The notes under the pieces: model-generated
Told to the model about the DNA's origin: nothing
The model's database searches: none
What the model saw: only the letters and a program-made list of their open reading frames with translations
Shown here: in pieces, positions 11,959 through 23,834 of the stretch
How positions within the stretch are numbered: position 1 is the first letter of the stretch
How the letters are laid out: every line of letters begins with the position of its first letter
Program-made: the position numbers and the translations under genes
Assembly: GCA_964030475.1 (NCBI GenBank)
Contig: CAXIPT010000001.1
Location: 3,341,249 to 3,405,248 of the forward strand
Source: Tethya wilhelma
Lineage: Eukaryota > Porifera > Demospongiae > Tethyida > Tethyidae
Direction: 5' to 3'
Length of the DNA stretch: 64,000 bases

Positions 11959-14900
11959 ATGTCAACAGTAACAGCCACAAATAAATCATCAACAAAGAAA
12001 CAAACAAAATCCCGTAAAAAGTCAACGGAATCTGTGGGCGCTGTTGCCTTGAGTCAAGTGAAACGACGTAGCAAAGGTCCAATTGATGAAGAAGGAACTG
12101 CTCAAGCTAAGAAGAAAGTCAAAAAACAAACCAGTGATAGTTCTCTGTCACTTGAAGCAAAGAAGGCATTGTCAAATAACCCTAAACGTCGCAAAGCACC
12201 AACTCGTCCACCAGCCAAGGAAGCAGGCAAAGATGCCACAGCCAGTGAACCCACAGACAAGTCCCTGCGACGAAGTATCACTCCACGAAATGAACAGTAC
12301 TCTCATTTGCTAGATGAGATAGTGGGTTGTGGAGATATGGTGTTACTGGAACCACTCACTGAAGAAAACATTATTGAGAATCTACGAAAGAGATATGAAG
12401 CTGGAGACATTTATGTAAGTTGATCGCATCAGCACCTAGTACACCAATGAATAATATGACAAATTTCAATCATGACCTTCTCACAGACATACATTGGTCC
12501 TGTTGTTGTCTCTATCAACCCTTATCAAGCCGTTGAGCTCTACACACCAGAGCATATCCGAGAGTACAAGAGTAGGAATATTCTGGAGCTCCCTCCACAC
12601 ATGTAAGATAGGGGTGTACATGGAACAAGAGTTAGCACAGCTGAACTATATATAATCTCTCTGTGTAGTTTTGCAGTTACAGATGAAGCCTATCGCTCAA
12701 TGAGGGATCACAATCTGGACCAATGTATCATCATTTCTGGAGAGTCAGGTGCTGGGAAGACTGAAGCTTCTAAACTTGTCATGCAGTATGTGGCTGCCGT
12801 CTCCGGGAAAGGAGAGGAAGTGAACAAAGTGAAGGAGCAGCTGCTGCAGTCCAATCCAGTGTTGGAGGGTACAGCATGATAATAAAATACTGTTCCTATT
12901 TGAAAAAAATGTGGTTGTGAAAATGACTTTTCATTCCTGTTTGTATATAGCATTTGGAAATGCAAAGACCAACCGCAATGACAACTCTTCAAGATTTGTA
13001 AGCAGCTGGCAGTTTAGATACTCTTGCCTTTTTTTAAAAATTATATTACCTTTTCTCTTTAGGGAAAGTACATGGACATAGAGTTTGATTTCAAAGGAGA
13101 TCCTGTGGGTGGAATCATTTCAAACTGTAAGGCTTGTAGGCTGTATTTCTTTCTGAGTACATAATAATATTATTATGACTTGCACATGTCATGCTTTGAT
13201 CATTACGTTGTGTTCCATTTTCTCCCAAGATCTCCTTGAAAAAGTAAGTCACAGCATACTTGTACTTGTCCATTGACTATTCTTTTGATCTCGTCCCTAA
13301 TGTATCTGCAGTCAAGAGTTGTTGGCCAGTGTGCAGGTGAAAGAAACTTTCACATTTTCTACCAAATACTTGTTGGTGGTACTACAGATGTTCTCGGTAC
13401 GTTGATTGAATCAAAGAATAAGACGTTAAGATGAAAATAAATATTCCTTATTTCAAATCGTTTAGAGATGCTTCATTTGGAATCTGATGTGGACCAGTAT
13501 CATTTCTTGAACCAAAGTGGATGTACGTCTATGGTCACCATGGACGATGATGGACAGCTGTCAACCACACTCGTGAGTTCGATTAAGTCTCCTAGCTTTC
13601 TTTGTTAGTTTGGCTCACATTTGATGTAGTCTGCAATGGAGACCATTGGTTTTGTGCCAGAAGAGATTAGTGGTATTCTAGAGCTGCTTGCAGCCATTCT
13701 GAATCTTGGAAATACCAAATTTGAAGGGTATTCACTACCAAATGGAACTTACGGTTGCAATTTGAAGGTCCATACTTGTAAGTTTTCTATATTAAAATTG
13801 ATACATTTCATCACCTTTTTTTTCAACTAACAGACATTGGTTATGCCTGTGATATGCTTGGCTGTTCATTGGAGTTGATGGAAGAGTGTCTCACAAAACG
13901 AAGTGTTGAAACAAAGACCGATTTTGTCCTCAAACCGCTGACCGAGGCAGAAGCTGTGTATGCTCGGGATGCACTCTGCAAGGTCATCTATGACCGCATG
14001 TTCACATGGCTCGTTCAACGAATAAATGACAGAATCAAGGTAAGCGCCTCTGTGTGCATTTGTGTGGTTTTGTAGTTGTACCTGGGTGTTAATATTGCCG
14101 TGGGAATGCTGTTGTCTAGGCAACTAGCTATGGGAAGAAGAAGGTGATTGGAGTGCTGGACATCTATGGTTTTGAGGTGTTTGAGGTGAACAGTTTTGAA
14201 CAGTTCATCATCAACTATTGCAACGAGAAACTGCAGCAGGTGTTCATTGAGTTGACTCTAAAGTCAGAACAAGATGAGTATGAGAGAGAGGTAACTATAC
14301 CTGGATGATTTTTGCAATTGTGTGATAATTATTGTAACTGTGTGTATTGTCACTCTGTAGGGGATTCAATGGGAACATATTGATTACTTCAACAATGCTA
14401 TAATTTGTGAGCTCATAGAACATGTAAGTCCCTATTTCACCAAGACAAAAAGGTGAAGATATACCCAATGCACTGTCAATCCCTACCGGCATACATCTTA
14501 CAGCCTAATGAAGGCATGCTGGCCCTCTTGGATGAAGAGTGCCTCCGTCCTGGACAGGCAACTGATGACACTCTGCTCTACAAGTTCAATCAACGATGTA
14601 TCCACCATCCTCACTACGAGAGTCGTGCTGCTAAAGAGTATCGTAGTGACCGCACACTGACTAAAAGACAGTTTAGACTGATCCACTATGCAGGAATGGT
14701 ATGCAGTGTGAATACCCCCTCATATACGTAATATTGTACTGGTGACAAACTAATTTGAATGCATGTGTTTATTAGGTTACGTATGATGTGGAGGGATTTT
14801 TGGACAAAAACAAGAACTTACTCTACAAAGATCTTTCACGGGCAATGTTTGCTTGTGAGAGACAGCTGCTGAAAACCCTCTTTCCTGAAGGTAGTACACT

Positions 14901-17752
14901 ATACTCTCGTGAATAGCTATGAACAGTATCAGTTAAGTATTTGCTCTTCAAACCACTACGTACTGTGTAGGTGATCCTGAACAACAGATGATGAAGAGGC
15001 CACAGACAACTGGCTACCAGTTCAGGACATCCAATGCAAAGCTAATGAAGAATCTCCTCTCAAAGAATCCCAACTACATCCGTTGCATAAAGGTAGTTTA
15101 CTCTCAGCCTATTCAACTACTATGTGTACATATATGAGTGTGAATGCATACACACACTCTAGCCAAATGATCTGAAGGAAGCTGGGAACTTTGATGGCCC
15201 TCTCATTAGACATCAGGTGGCGTATCTTGGACTGCTTGAGAATGTTCGTGTGAGGAGAGCTGGATTTGCTTACAAGCAGGAATACAAAGAAGCACTAACC
15301 AGGTAAAGAATACACAACCAGTCCCCCAGTATTTCAGAGTCAGTGAGCAAAGCCATCTATTTATGTAGATACAAAATGTTGTGCAAAAAGACATGGCCAA
15401 ATTGGAAAGGAAGTCCAAGAGAAGGAATTAGAGAGATTCTTAAAGTGAGTTTGAGAATCGAAGCAGTGCTATACATACACATATATGTACAATGAATGTC
15501 ATAGGCATGTGGGAAAGTGAAGAAGGATTTTGCACTTGGCCGTACCAAGGTGTTCATTAGAAGTCCTCAAACTGTGTTTGATTTGGAAGGGCGTCGCAAG
15601 TCACGACTTGAAGACTTGGTTATACTAATGCAGAAAATATACAGAGGATGGCACCAAAAGAAAAAGGCATGGAGATTTAATAATTATAATAATTATACAG
15701 TTGTGTTGACTATACATTGAAGTGTTGTCATTGTCTTATATGTGCAGTACCAGCAGTTGAGAAGTGCCCAAATTGTCATCTCCAGTAATTTCAGGCGATA
15801 CAGAGTAAATCATCTAGAATTAACATTCTGCATTATGTAAATCATTAATTCAATTGTATTTGTTCAATGCAGGCTCATTCGCGATTTGTTCGTATGAGGA
15901 ATGCATCAATTGTGATCCAGAGCTATTACAGGGGCTGGGTGGCAAGAGAGGAACTGAAATGGATGAAGTATCTCAAGAAAGCAACTTGGGCGGCTGGGAT
16001 TATCTACAAGTATTTCCAAGGCTGGAAAGTCAGAAAAGAGGTATAAAAAAAACAACCTCTAAAATTATTTATCATGGAGGAAAAGACTCTTCTCAATTTA
16101 ATCTTATACAGATACGTGAGATGAAGTATCGAGTCAAAGTGGAGCAAGCAGTGGTTGTCATCCAGAGCTACTACAGAGGATGGAGAGTGAGACACTTTGC
16201 TCGCAAAGAAGCAGCTGCAATTGTCATTCAGAGCTATTTCAGAGGCTGGAAGGTGAGAGTGTTTGCTCGCAGAGTGGCTGCTGCAGTCACCATTCAGAGC
16301 TACTTCAGAGGATGGAAAGTAAGGAGGCTATAAATGATGGAAAACCAAGAGTAGAATCAATTTTGCAATCTTTTCAGGTACGTGAGGAGACTAAAGCGCT
16401 GTTCCGACAAAATGCTGCCCCAATTGTAGCAAACTTCATGTGGCAAGTGCTGGTATGATATTCTGCAACAGTATTATCATAATTATTACTGAGCTCATTC
16501 AGGTTATCCCTATTAATTCGTGTTCTGTTGTTATCAAACAGTGCTACAAATTCCTGGTACACATACTGAAGCATCTCCCATCCAACTCACTCCACGACAG
16601 AAGATGGCCAGAATGTTCTTTTCTCTTTGAACAAACATCAGATGAGCTACGAGAGATCCACACAAAATGGAGGGTAAGATAATAATATGCAATTAAACTG
16701 GTCGAGTTACTTTTACTAATTTTACTGTATATATTAGGCAAAGAAGAAGAGAGAATTCTATGTCAAGCACCCAAGAGAGAGGCGGAGGCTAGCTGAAAAG
16801 GCACGAGCAAGTGCAATCTTTAATGGACAGAAATCACTTTATCCAAAAACGTATGGCTGCTGTGCATCTGAATAGACTTGTACTATAGTGTGTCTATGTA
16901 CCCTACTATACTGATATCACTGTATATGCTGTTCATGCGTACACATGCTAGTGTTGGAGTTCCATTCAAATCTGACAGACTGAACCTACGAAATGATGAC
17001 CGCTGGGCAAGAATTGTAGCTGAGACTCACGAGCAAAGAATCGTCTGGGCAGATTATGTGCAGAAACTCAACAGGAAAGATGCAAAGGTATTGCTTTGAG
17101 TTACAGTCAGTATGCTAATCAATAAATACACAAAGTTAATGTTTTGTTAATGTTTGTGCATGCACGCGAATTATAGAGTATGCCAGCTGTCCTTGTCATT
17201 ACTGGAATGTCATTTATGGTCCTTGACCCTAAGAGCTACTCTCTCAAGTATCGAGTTGAGTTGCAGCACTTGGAAAAAGTTTCCATGAGCAAATACAGTG
17301 ACCAACTCTTTGTTCTGCACATCAATCCAGTATGTGATAATTAATTGTGGCCTGGTATATTCTTTGTCATGGACTAACTAACTGTTGCTCTCCCCCACAG
17401 TACAAAGCCACTAACAGATCTTACACAAAAGGTGACTTCATCTTTCGTAATCCTAATGTGGTAGAGATGGTGACCAAGCTACATGCAATTGTGCAAGAGA
17501 TCACAAAGAAGAGACTTGAAGTGGAATTCAACAATGAGTAAGATTGTACATCTGGCATGACTGTTATGTGCACTTATATTAGCAATATACAATTATGTGC
17601 ATGCACTCATGCAACTCTGTAGAATCATTGCTCAGTTTGGAATCGATGAAAACCCTTGCACCATTCGTTTCCAACATGACCCTCGGTCTGGAGGCCATTC
17701 AGCTAGTCCTGTTTGTAGACGGAGAGGAAACTACATGCATGTTACTGTCTAG
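11959..17752 (+). CDS. Class I unconventional myosin (MYO1D-like) with seven IQ motifs and basic N-terminal extension
   Basis: A single-headed actin motor that binds membranes. Exon 1 (11959-12414) encodes a Lys/Arg-rich extension of about 105 residues before the motor begins. The motor shows the P-loop [11 protein letters not shown] (12.74 kb), switch [17 protein letters not shown] (12.96 kb), switch II region [11 protein letters not shown] (14.15 kb), an actin-binding segment NYIRCIKPND (15.1 kb) and the converter [10 protein letters not shown] (15.53 kb). Seven IQ-like motifs follow (15.62-16.4 kb), for example VIQSYYRGW and VIQSYFRGW. The tail is a TH1 domain with [15 protein letters not shown] basic residues, [11 protein letters not shown] and a YSLKYRVE beta segment. 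The last exon ends at the TAG at 17750-17752. Vertebrate MYO1D has two IQ motifs, so this neck is long. PEX12 starts 180 bp downstream. Class I is certain from the TH1 tail. The subclass is less sure. Confidence 0.93.
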
Positions 17753-17932
17753 TCATATCAACAAACATTATTGTTACTATATTATTATTTATCTAAAAAG
17801 CATTTTTACTTTTTGTCTTCAACAAATTTTGGATGTATCAGTTGCACTTTAACTATGGTCGTTAAAACTATTTGCCATCAATTAAAACACAGAAATGTAA
17901 GTTGATCAGACGACCTTCACCAACTACTATCC

Positions 17933-19471
17933 ATGATGGAGCTGAGTTTCAATGAAAGAATTTTACAGAGTTCCAGGCCTAATTTCTTTGAGCTGATAGC
18001 CCAAGAGGCTATGAATGAAGCTCTCAGACCAGCATTCCAATATCTATGCAAGGTAGGTTACAGGCAGCTGAAGAGCTAGACTACAAATTGTGTCAAAAGT
18101 GATTCATATCTTTGTTCCCCATGATCTCATGTGCTGCATGTGCAGGTCTTGGTCCACACTCGCCCTGACGTGCTTGGAGGGCTTTGGAAGTTCTCGGATG
18201 AAGTTTACTTATTATTAGAGTCAATTATTCAATTATACTTCCTTCAAAACCATGGTATGGTACTATAATAATTATATTTAATACGATAATAATTTTGATC
18301 TTTCTCTGTTCAATGTAGATGGATCATTTGCAGAGATCTTCTACTCCTTGAAGCGAGTGTCGGTCATTAACAGCACTCTGCTGAATAAACGGGAAAAGAT
18401 CCTTTCATTATTCTGTTTGGTATGCACGCCACCCCACTGCCTAGCTAGTCACTCCTCTCGTATAATATCCTTGTCCTTTGATATACACAGGTGTTTGTTT
18501 CCTACATCAAGGTGAAACTGGACAATCTATTCTTGAGAATCCAAGAGGAAGACGATGCAGTGCCATTAAGAGGCAACAACTGGAGACAATTGGCCAAGCT
18601 ACTGTTCTACAGAGCCTATCCTTACATTGCTGCACTGTGGGCAGTGAGTTCACTGATAAGTTGATAGCTTGTAGTTTAGTGTCGTATTCCATCATCTGTC
18701 TGTATGTAGGGTGCTAAGTTTGTTTTCAGAATAAGGTATCTTTTCAGTCTCTCTGAACTCTATTCCCCACTACTATGGATTGCTGGTACGATTCATAGAG
18801 ACAAGTCATCATGTCTTCTCATGATCGTCTCCTTGCAATAACAGGAGTCAAGATATCAAGGCAGCTGGTTGATGGCAAAGATGATGGCTCAAAAGAGGTC
18901 CTGTGGACTAGAGTGGCCACTCATCTTCTTCCCCTTGGTGTGTTTGCTCTCAAGTTCCTCGAATGGTGGTACTCGACTGAGCAGAGTGCAGTGGTCAAGA
19001 TGATGACATCACTTCCTGTACCTCCTCCTCCAGGATCAATACCAGTAGGTGAATACAGATTCATGGTGTGCCAGTAGCCCACTGCATCATGGCTGTATAC
19101 ATCCATAGTATTACGTTATTATTCCTCTCTCATGCTTGTATTCATGCAGCCCAATCCTGATGGTATTCGACTTCCCTCCAACTCTAAATTGTGCCCACTA
19201 TGTTTGAACAGAAGAACAGAGCCTACTGCTTTGGCATCATCAGGGTCAGTCATTATTAGCTCTGTCATTTCATTGTGTGTGTTAACTTGTGTTTGATGCT
19301 ATTTTAGTCGTGAGATAACTATTGACGTGCTAATATCTTGTTGTTTATAGGTATGTGTTTTGTTACAACTGTGTCCTTGGTTACCTACGAGAACATGGAC
19401 AGTGTCCAATCACATGCATACCAACAAGTGATAGACAATTGATTAAACTATTTATTGAGCAACAAACATGA
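17933..19471 (+). CDS. PEX12: PEX12, peroxisomal RING ubiquitin ligase subunit
   Basis: PEX12 acts with PEX2 and PEX10 in the peroxisomal membrane to ubiquitinate and recycle the import receptor PEX5. The first ATG (17933) gives MMELSFNERI, followed by the conserved N-terminal segment PNFFELIAQEAMNEALRPA. Later exons carry membrane-domain signatures: YFLQNHDGSF, SYIKVKLDNLFLRI, LLWIAGVKI and FLEWWYSTE, then a Pro-rich LPVPPPPGS loop. The C-terminal zinc domain reads CPLC...GYVFCYNC...CPIT, the reduced-ligand RING typical of PEX12, and ends LIKLF before the TGA at 19469. About seven exons, with length close to the family norm. It is convergent with the minus-strand hedge gene whose stop lies 345 bp away. 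Confidence 0.95.
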
Positions 19472-19815
19472 CACAATTCAATCAATGATAACAATAATAA
19501 TTATTATGACAACATTTATACTGGCACAAAGTTAAAACATATGGCATTTAAGAGAAACAGTCACAAAAATAATATATCGAAGGAAATAAAAACCAAGATG
19601 AGAAGGTTGTCGGCCACAAAAAGGATGAGGCTTGTCGTGGTGCTTTCAAAACAGCAGCAACTGCTGTGAGTATAGTTGTTCACATTACAATATCTGACAA
19701 AACACAAATAAACACTATATAGCTATGCATATAGTGACACACACACACACACACAGTTACTGTCAATAAGTGGGTATAGACTGCTAATAGTTTATTTTTG
19801 AGAACTGTTTTTGCC
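19472..19815. other. Convergent 3' intergenic region
   Basis: Lies between the PEX12 stop (+) and the hedge-domain gene stop (-). An aataaa is present near 19585 for PEX12. A minus-strand AATAAA lies near 19792, just past the opposing stop. A short (CA)n run lies at 19738-19756. Confidence 0.7.
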
Positions 19816-22800
19816 TCATTTCTTTCCTCCTCCTTCATGTTCTGGTGACCTGAGGAGGGTGTTGGTCTTCCAGTAAGACTCCCATCTCTCTCCTGCATTG
19901 CCCTTGGCACCTAGCTTGGAGTGGTCCAGGTTACCATAGATGACTTCATCATCTTCAAAATGTGAGGCTACATCAGGTTGTCTCTTGGGAGCTGTTGAGC
20001 TGCATGAGTGGAATGGACACTTGAAATGGAGGGCAATTTTGAGTTGCAATCAGCCATGCACACATGACATACATTTTGCTACAGTTAGGTAACAATCCAA
20101 ACATGATCATCTATCTATCTACTGACAGTGTGTGTTTAATACTACACAATGATAGTACACCTGTGTCCACCGCTCACCTCGTATGTGATGATGTGTGCTG
20201 TGGTGATGGTACAACCTCATCATAATCATCATCATCATCACTGCTACTGCTGCTGCTGCTGACATCAAGTAGCTTGTGTCCAGAAGTGGTTCTCTTTCTC
20301 TTGAAGCTGCTCGCGATCCTCTCCTTCACCAAGCTAGCCGCTCTCTCTAGACTCTTTCGTTTCTTTGCCGTGTGCAAGGTTGACTCTTTCGAAGGTGTTG
20401 AGACGGGGGATCGAGGATGGACCTGTCTTGGGGACTGTGTAACTGACGGTGGGATGTAGCCAGAGCCGTAGATGGCATCGTCAAACATGACCTCTTCTTT
20501 GTTTGGTTCAGAGGGAGGAGAATGGCCGTGGGTGGGAGAGGTCTCGATGGGATGGTGCACGGCTGGAGGGGGAGAGAAGGAAAACGAGTCTTCTTGTTTG
20601 TCGGGAGAGGAGAGGAAGGTGTAAGGGTTCTCAAAGACGCCTTCTTGTGTAGGTGACTCCATTTCGTACGAATTAGATGGTGTTTGTTGCCGAGAGTCGA
20701 TTTCCTTCATGGTTTTCCTGATATGGAAAGGGCAAACGAGTAATTTTGATAGTAATAATAATAATTAGAGATTCTTCATCCACTAAAGGTAACTGCCAAT
20801 AAAGATTGCAATGCAACCAATTGTGTGACCCGGGCAACCATGACCCTTAAGAGGAGACTCACTTGTTTCTTGACCGTCTGACTTTAACTAGCCAAACGAC
20901 CGTGAACACCACTCCACAGAGGACAGCTGCCAACACCACTGGCACTATGAGTCCCACTATCAATCCAATAGGAGCACCTGGTGTGTGTGAGTGTATGATA
21001 TCGTTTGTTTATATGACTATAAATTTGGCAAAATAACAACGGATTTCAGTGAGAGATTATAATACATAATATACAATGCTCATGACTGTGTGTATGACAC
21101 AGTCCAATTACTTACTCTGCACAGGTGCTGGTTCCAATGGTGGTGTCACTGCTGCTGTGAAGTTGGTTGCCTGGTAGCCCAGCTCTCGTAACCTCTCCAA
21201 AGCCTGTGTCTCCTGTAGGAGTTTGAGTGCCTCTTGACCAGAGAGGGGCTCTCCATTCTCACCAACAAGAATAAAGGAGATAGAGATCCTGAGGGAGAAG
21301 AGAAAAGAAAAAAAAAAGAAGGAAAGAAAAAATGGTTATGTTTAGCCTTGATGTACATTCTCAATTCTTCATAGCTTACGTGGTACTAGGGAGTGGTTCA
21401 ATGGGTGCTTGCTCGAATGCTACACCAGTTGGTGAACTGCAGGAGGTGACTAGTCCACGGGCAAAGAGGTCCTCACAAATGGCATCCAGCTCTTCGCCAC
21501 TAGGTGGGTCAAGTCCATCAGGACAAGCCCACACTAGGACCAAGTTTCCAGGGTTACGGGATGACTCTAAGAATCTAGCCTCACAAGCTGTAACAAAGCC
21601 AAAATCTTGAATAGCTTGACGACGTCTCCTCTTTTGTTGGGTATTGGCAGTCTAGGGTGAATGGCAGGAGAATACACACACACACACACATAGAGAGAGA
21701 GAGAGAACAATAAGTTATATACATCATAAGGAAATACGTGATCAATGACACATCCAGCATTACTAAGCTGATCAATATATAGTCAGACACGCCACATCCC
21801 ACAATGCAGAGACAGCACATTGCTACTAAATATGCACACAAACACATTTCAAGTTTTTACATGCCTTTCCTTGTATACCCTGCTGGTATCCCACAGTGTA
21901 CACTAGATTGAGATTCCACACACACACACAGCTGTCACTAACCGATTGCATCTCTTGTAGGTTGTTCACTTGGTTGTCCAGAGCTCCGGCAGTCATATCA
22001 CCACCATCACCCCCCGGACTCACTGTTACAGCTTCATCCTCATCCACTAGTGAGCAGACAAAGCCCTGAGAGTTGACCACGGTGGCAACACAGGACTCAT
22101 TGTCGGCACAGGGAGCTTGTGTCTCACACACGGTGCTGTATTGACAGCGGTCTCCAGTGAAGTCGGGAAGACAGGTGCACATGAAGGAACCGTCTGTGTT
22201 GGTACAGGAGCCTCCGAACAGACAAGGATCTGTATAATTAGGGTAGCAGACAAGACATAGCTAGAGTGTGTTTTGGAGTCTTTGAAATGGCACATTAATT
22301 TTTACGGTACTTATATATAGCTATACATGAAGCCAGTAGGAGGGAAATTGATATATACTCACTGTTTTCACATTCATCAATGTCGTTCTCACAGTCCACT
22401 CCAGTGTAGCCCAGAGCACAGGTACACTTGTAGCTGTCAACCACATCTGATAAGAGCTCACATGATCCACCATTATAACAAGGAGAAGGGCTGCAGAGGG
22501 TCTGATTACAGAGGTTTTCCCCATTGGCATCAGTCACCATGGTATCAACACCTGAAAACCCAACGAAGAAGAAGCTTTGAACATTGTGTGGAACAGAGAA
22601 AATAAACTAGTTTTAAGAATTAACAATAATAATCACTCTTATGTCCTCCAGGAATAGAGAATTGAACCAACCTGTGTTGAATTGGCTGAGATATTGAAGA
22701 AGGACACTACATCTTGCATGAACTGGAGAGCAATACCATGATTGACTGCTCCAACACTTCCAGACTGATCCAACATGAACACCAAGTCCACATTCACATC

Positions 22801-23775
22801 ACAAACTGTACACACACACACAAAGAGAGAGAGACAACAATAAAGATTGTGTATCGACAAACAATTGCTGGGAATTGTTATGGTAGTGACTAGAGGAGCT
22901 AATGAGATCATGGATGAAGGTATTCCTCACAGCAGGCAATACAGCACACACTCTCACACACAAACACACACACTCTCACTTCATGGCTAATATCATGTAC
23001 ATCCAACTCTCAACAGAGGACACAACATCATTATTACTACACAACAATAAAATGCATATATACACTTAAACATCGGTCCCAACAGAATCATGTTGAAGGT
23101 TTCTGCTTGATAACAGATCATTGTAACCTAGCAACCACTTCCCCTGCATACAATAGTACACACAGCTAAGGGACATCTGTCAAGTGTACCCCACGTACCA
23201 CAGGACTGGATGTGATGGATAAAAATGATCATCCACTCCAAATATTCCAATTTTAATCCTTTACTCAAGCTTATATCTCCTTATATTGCCAAAACATCCA
23301 CCCAGTCCGTACACCTAATCTACATGTGTCACCGTGTAGGTACGGTCTTCTTCAAAGCACCCATGTGTGGGCTCAACATACAGGGTGTTTACTCCACGAT
23401 TGAGAGTCAATATTTGGAATCAAACAGACTCCATGTTTTGCAATGAGTGAGTGTGTGTGTGTGTGCTGTATATACACAGGAGATATACACATGTGGCTGG
23501 ATCACAGAGGCAAGAGTGAAAACAACGAGACAACAAGAAAGCTTTAATCAGTGCACGCTGACATTTATCTCACTTTGTATTTGGTCACAAACATCACGCA
23601 CACAGGTTTGATGTCCTATTGCTATTAGCTAAGATTGCTCACCATCTGGTATGACACTCAGTCGAACGTAGTCAAGAGAAGCATAGACCACCCAGTCGAA
23701 TCCAGCTTGGACAGCCAGCTTGAGCAACAAAGAGATTCTTCTTCGTCGTACGGTTATTCTCACAGATCGACCTGA

Positions 23776-23834
<59 letters not shown>

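Noticed and set aside
20174..20710. Separate gene encoding a serine-rich protein
   Set aside because: It follows the transmembrane exon on the same strand with a good acceptor and is best read as the cytoplasmic tail of the hedge/EGF gene.
23225..23446. A 73-residue frame present twice (also 63387-63608, minus)
   Set aside because: It is repeated only because the whole region is duplicated. It lies in an intron and has no recognisable domain.
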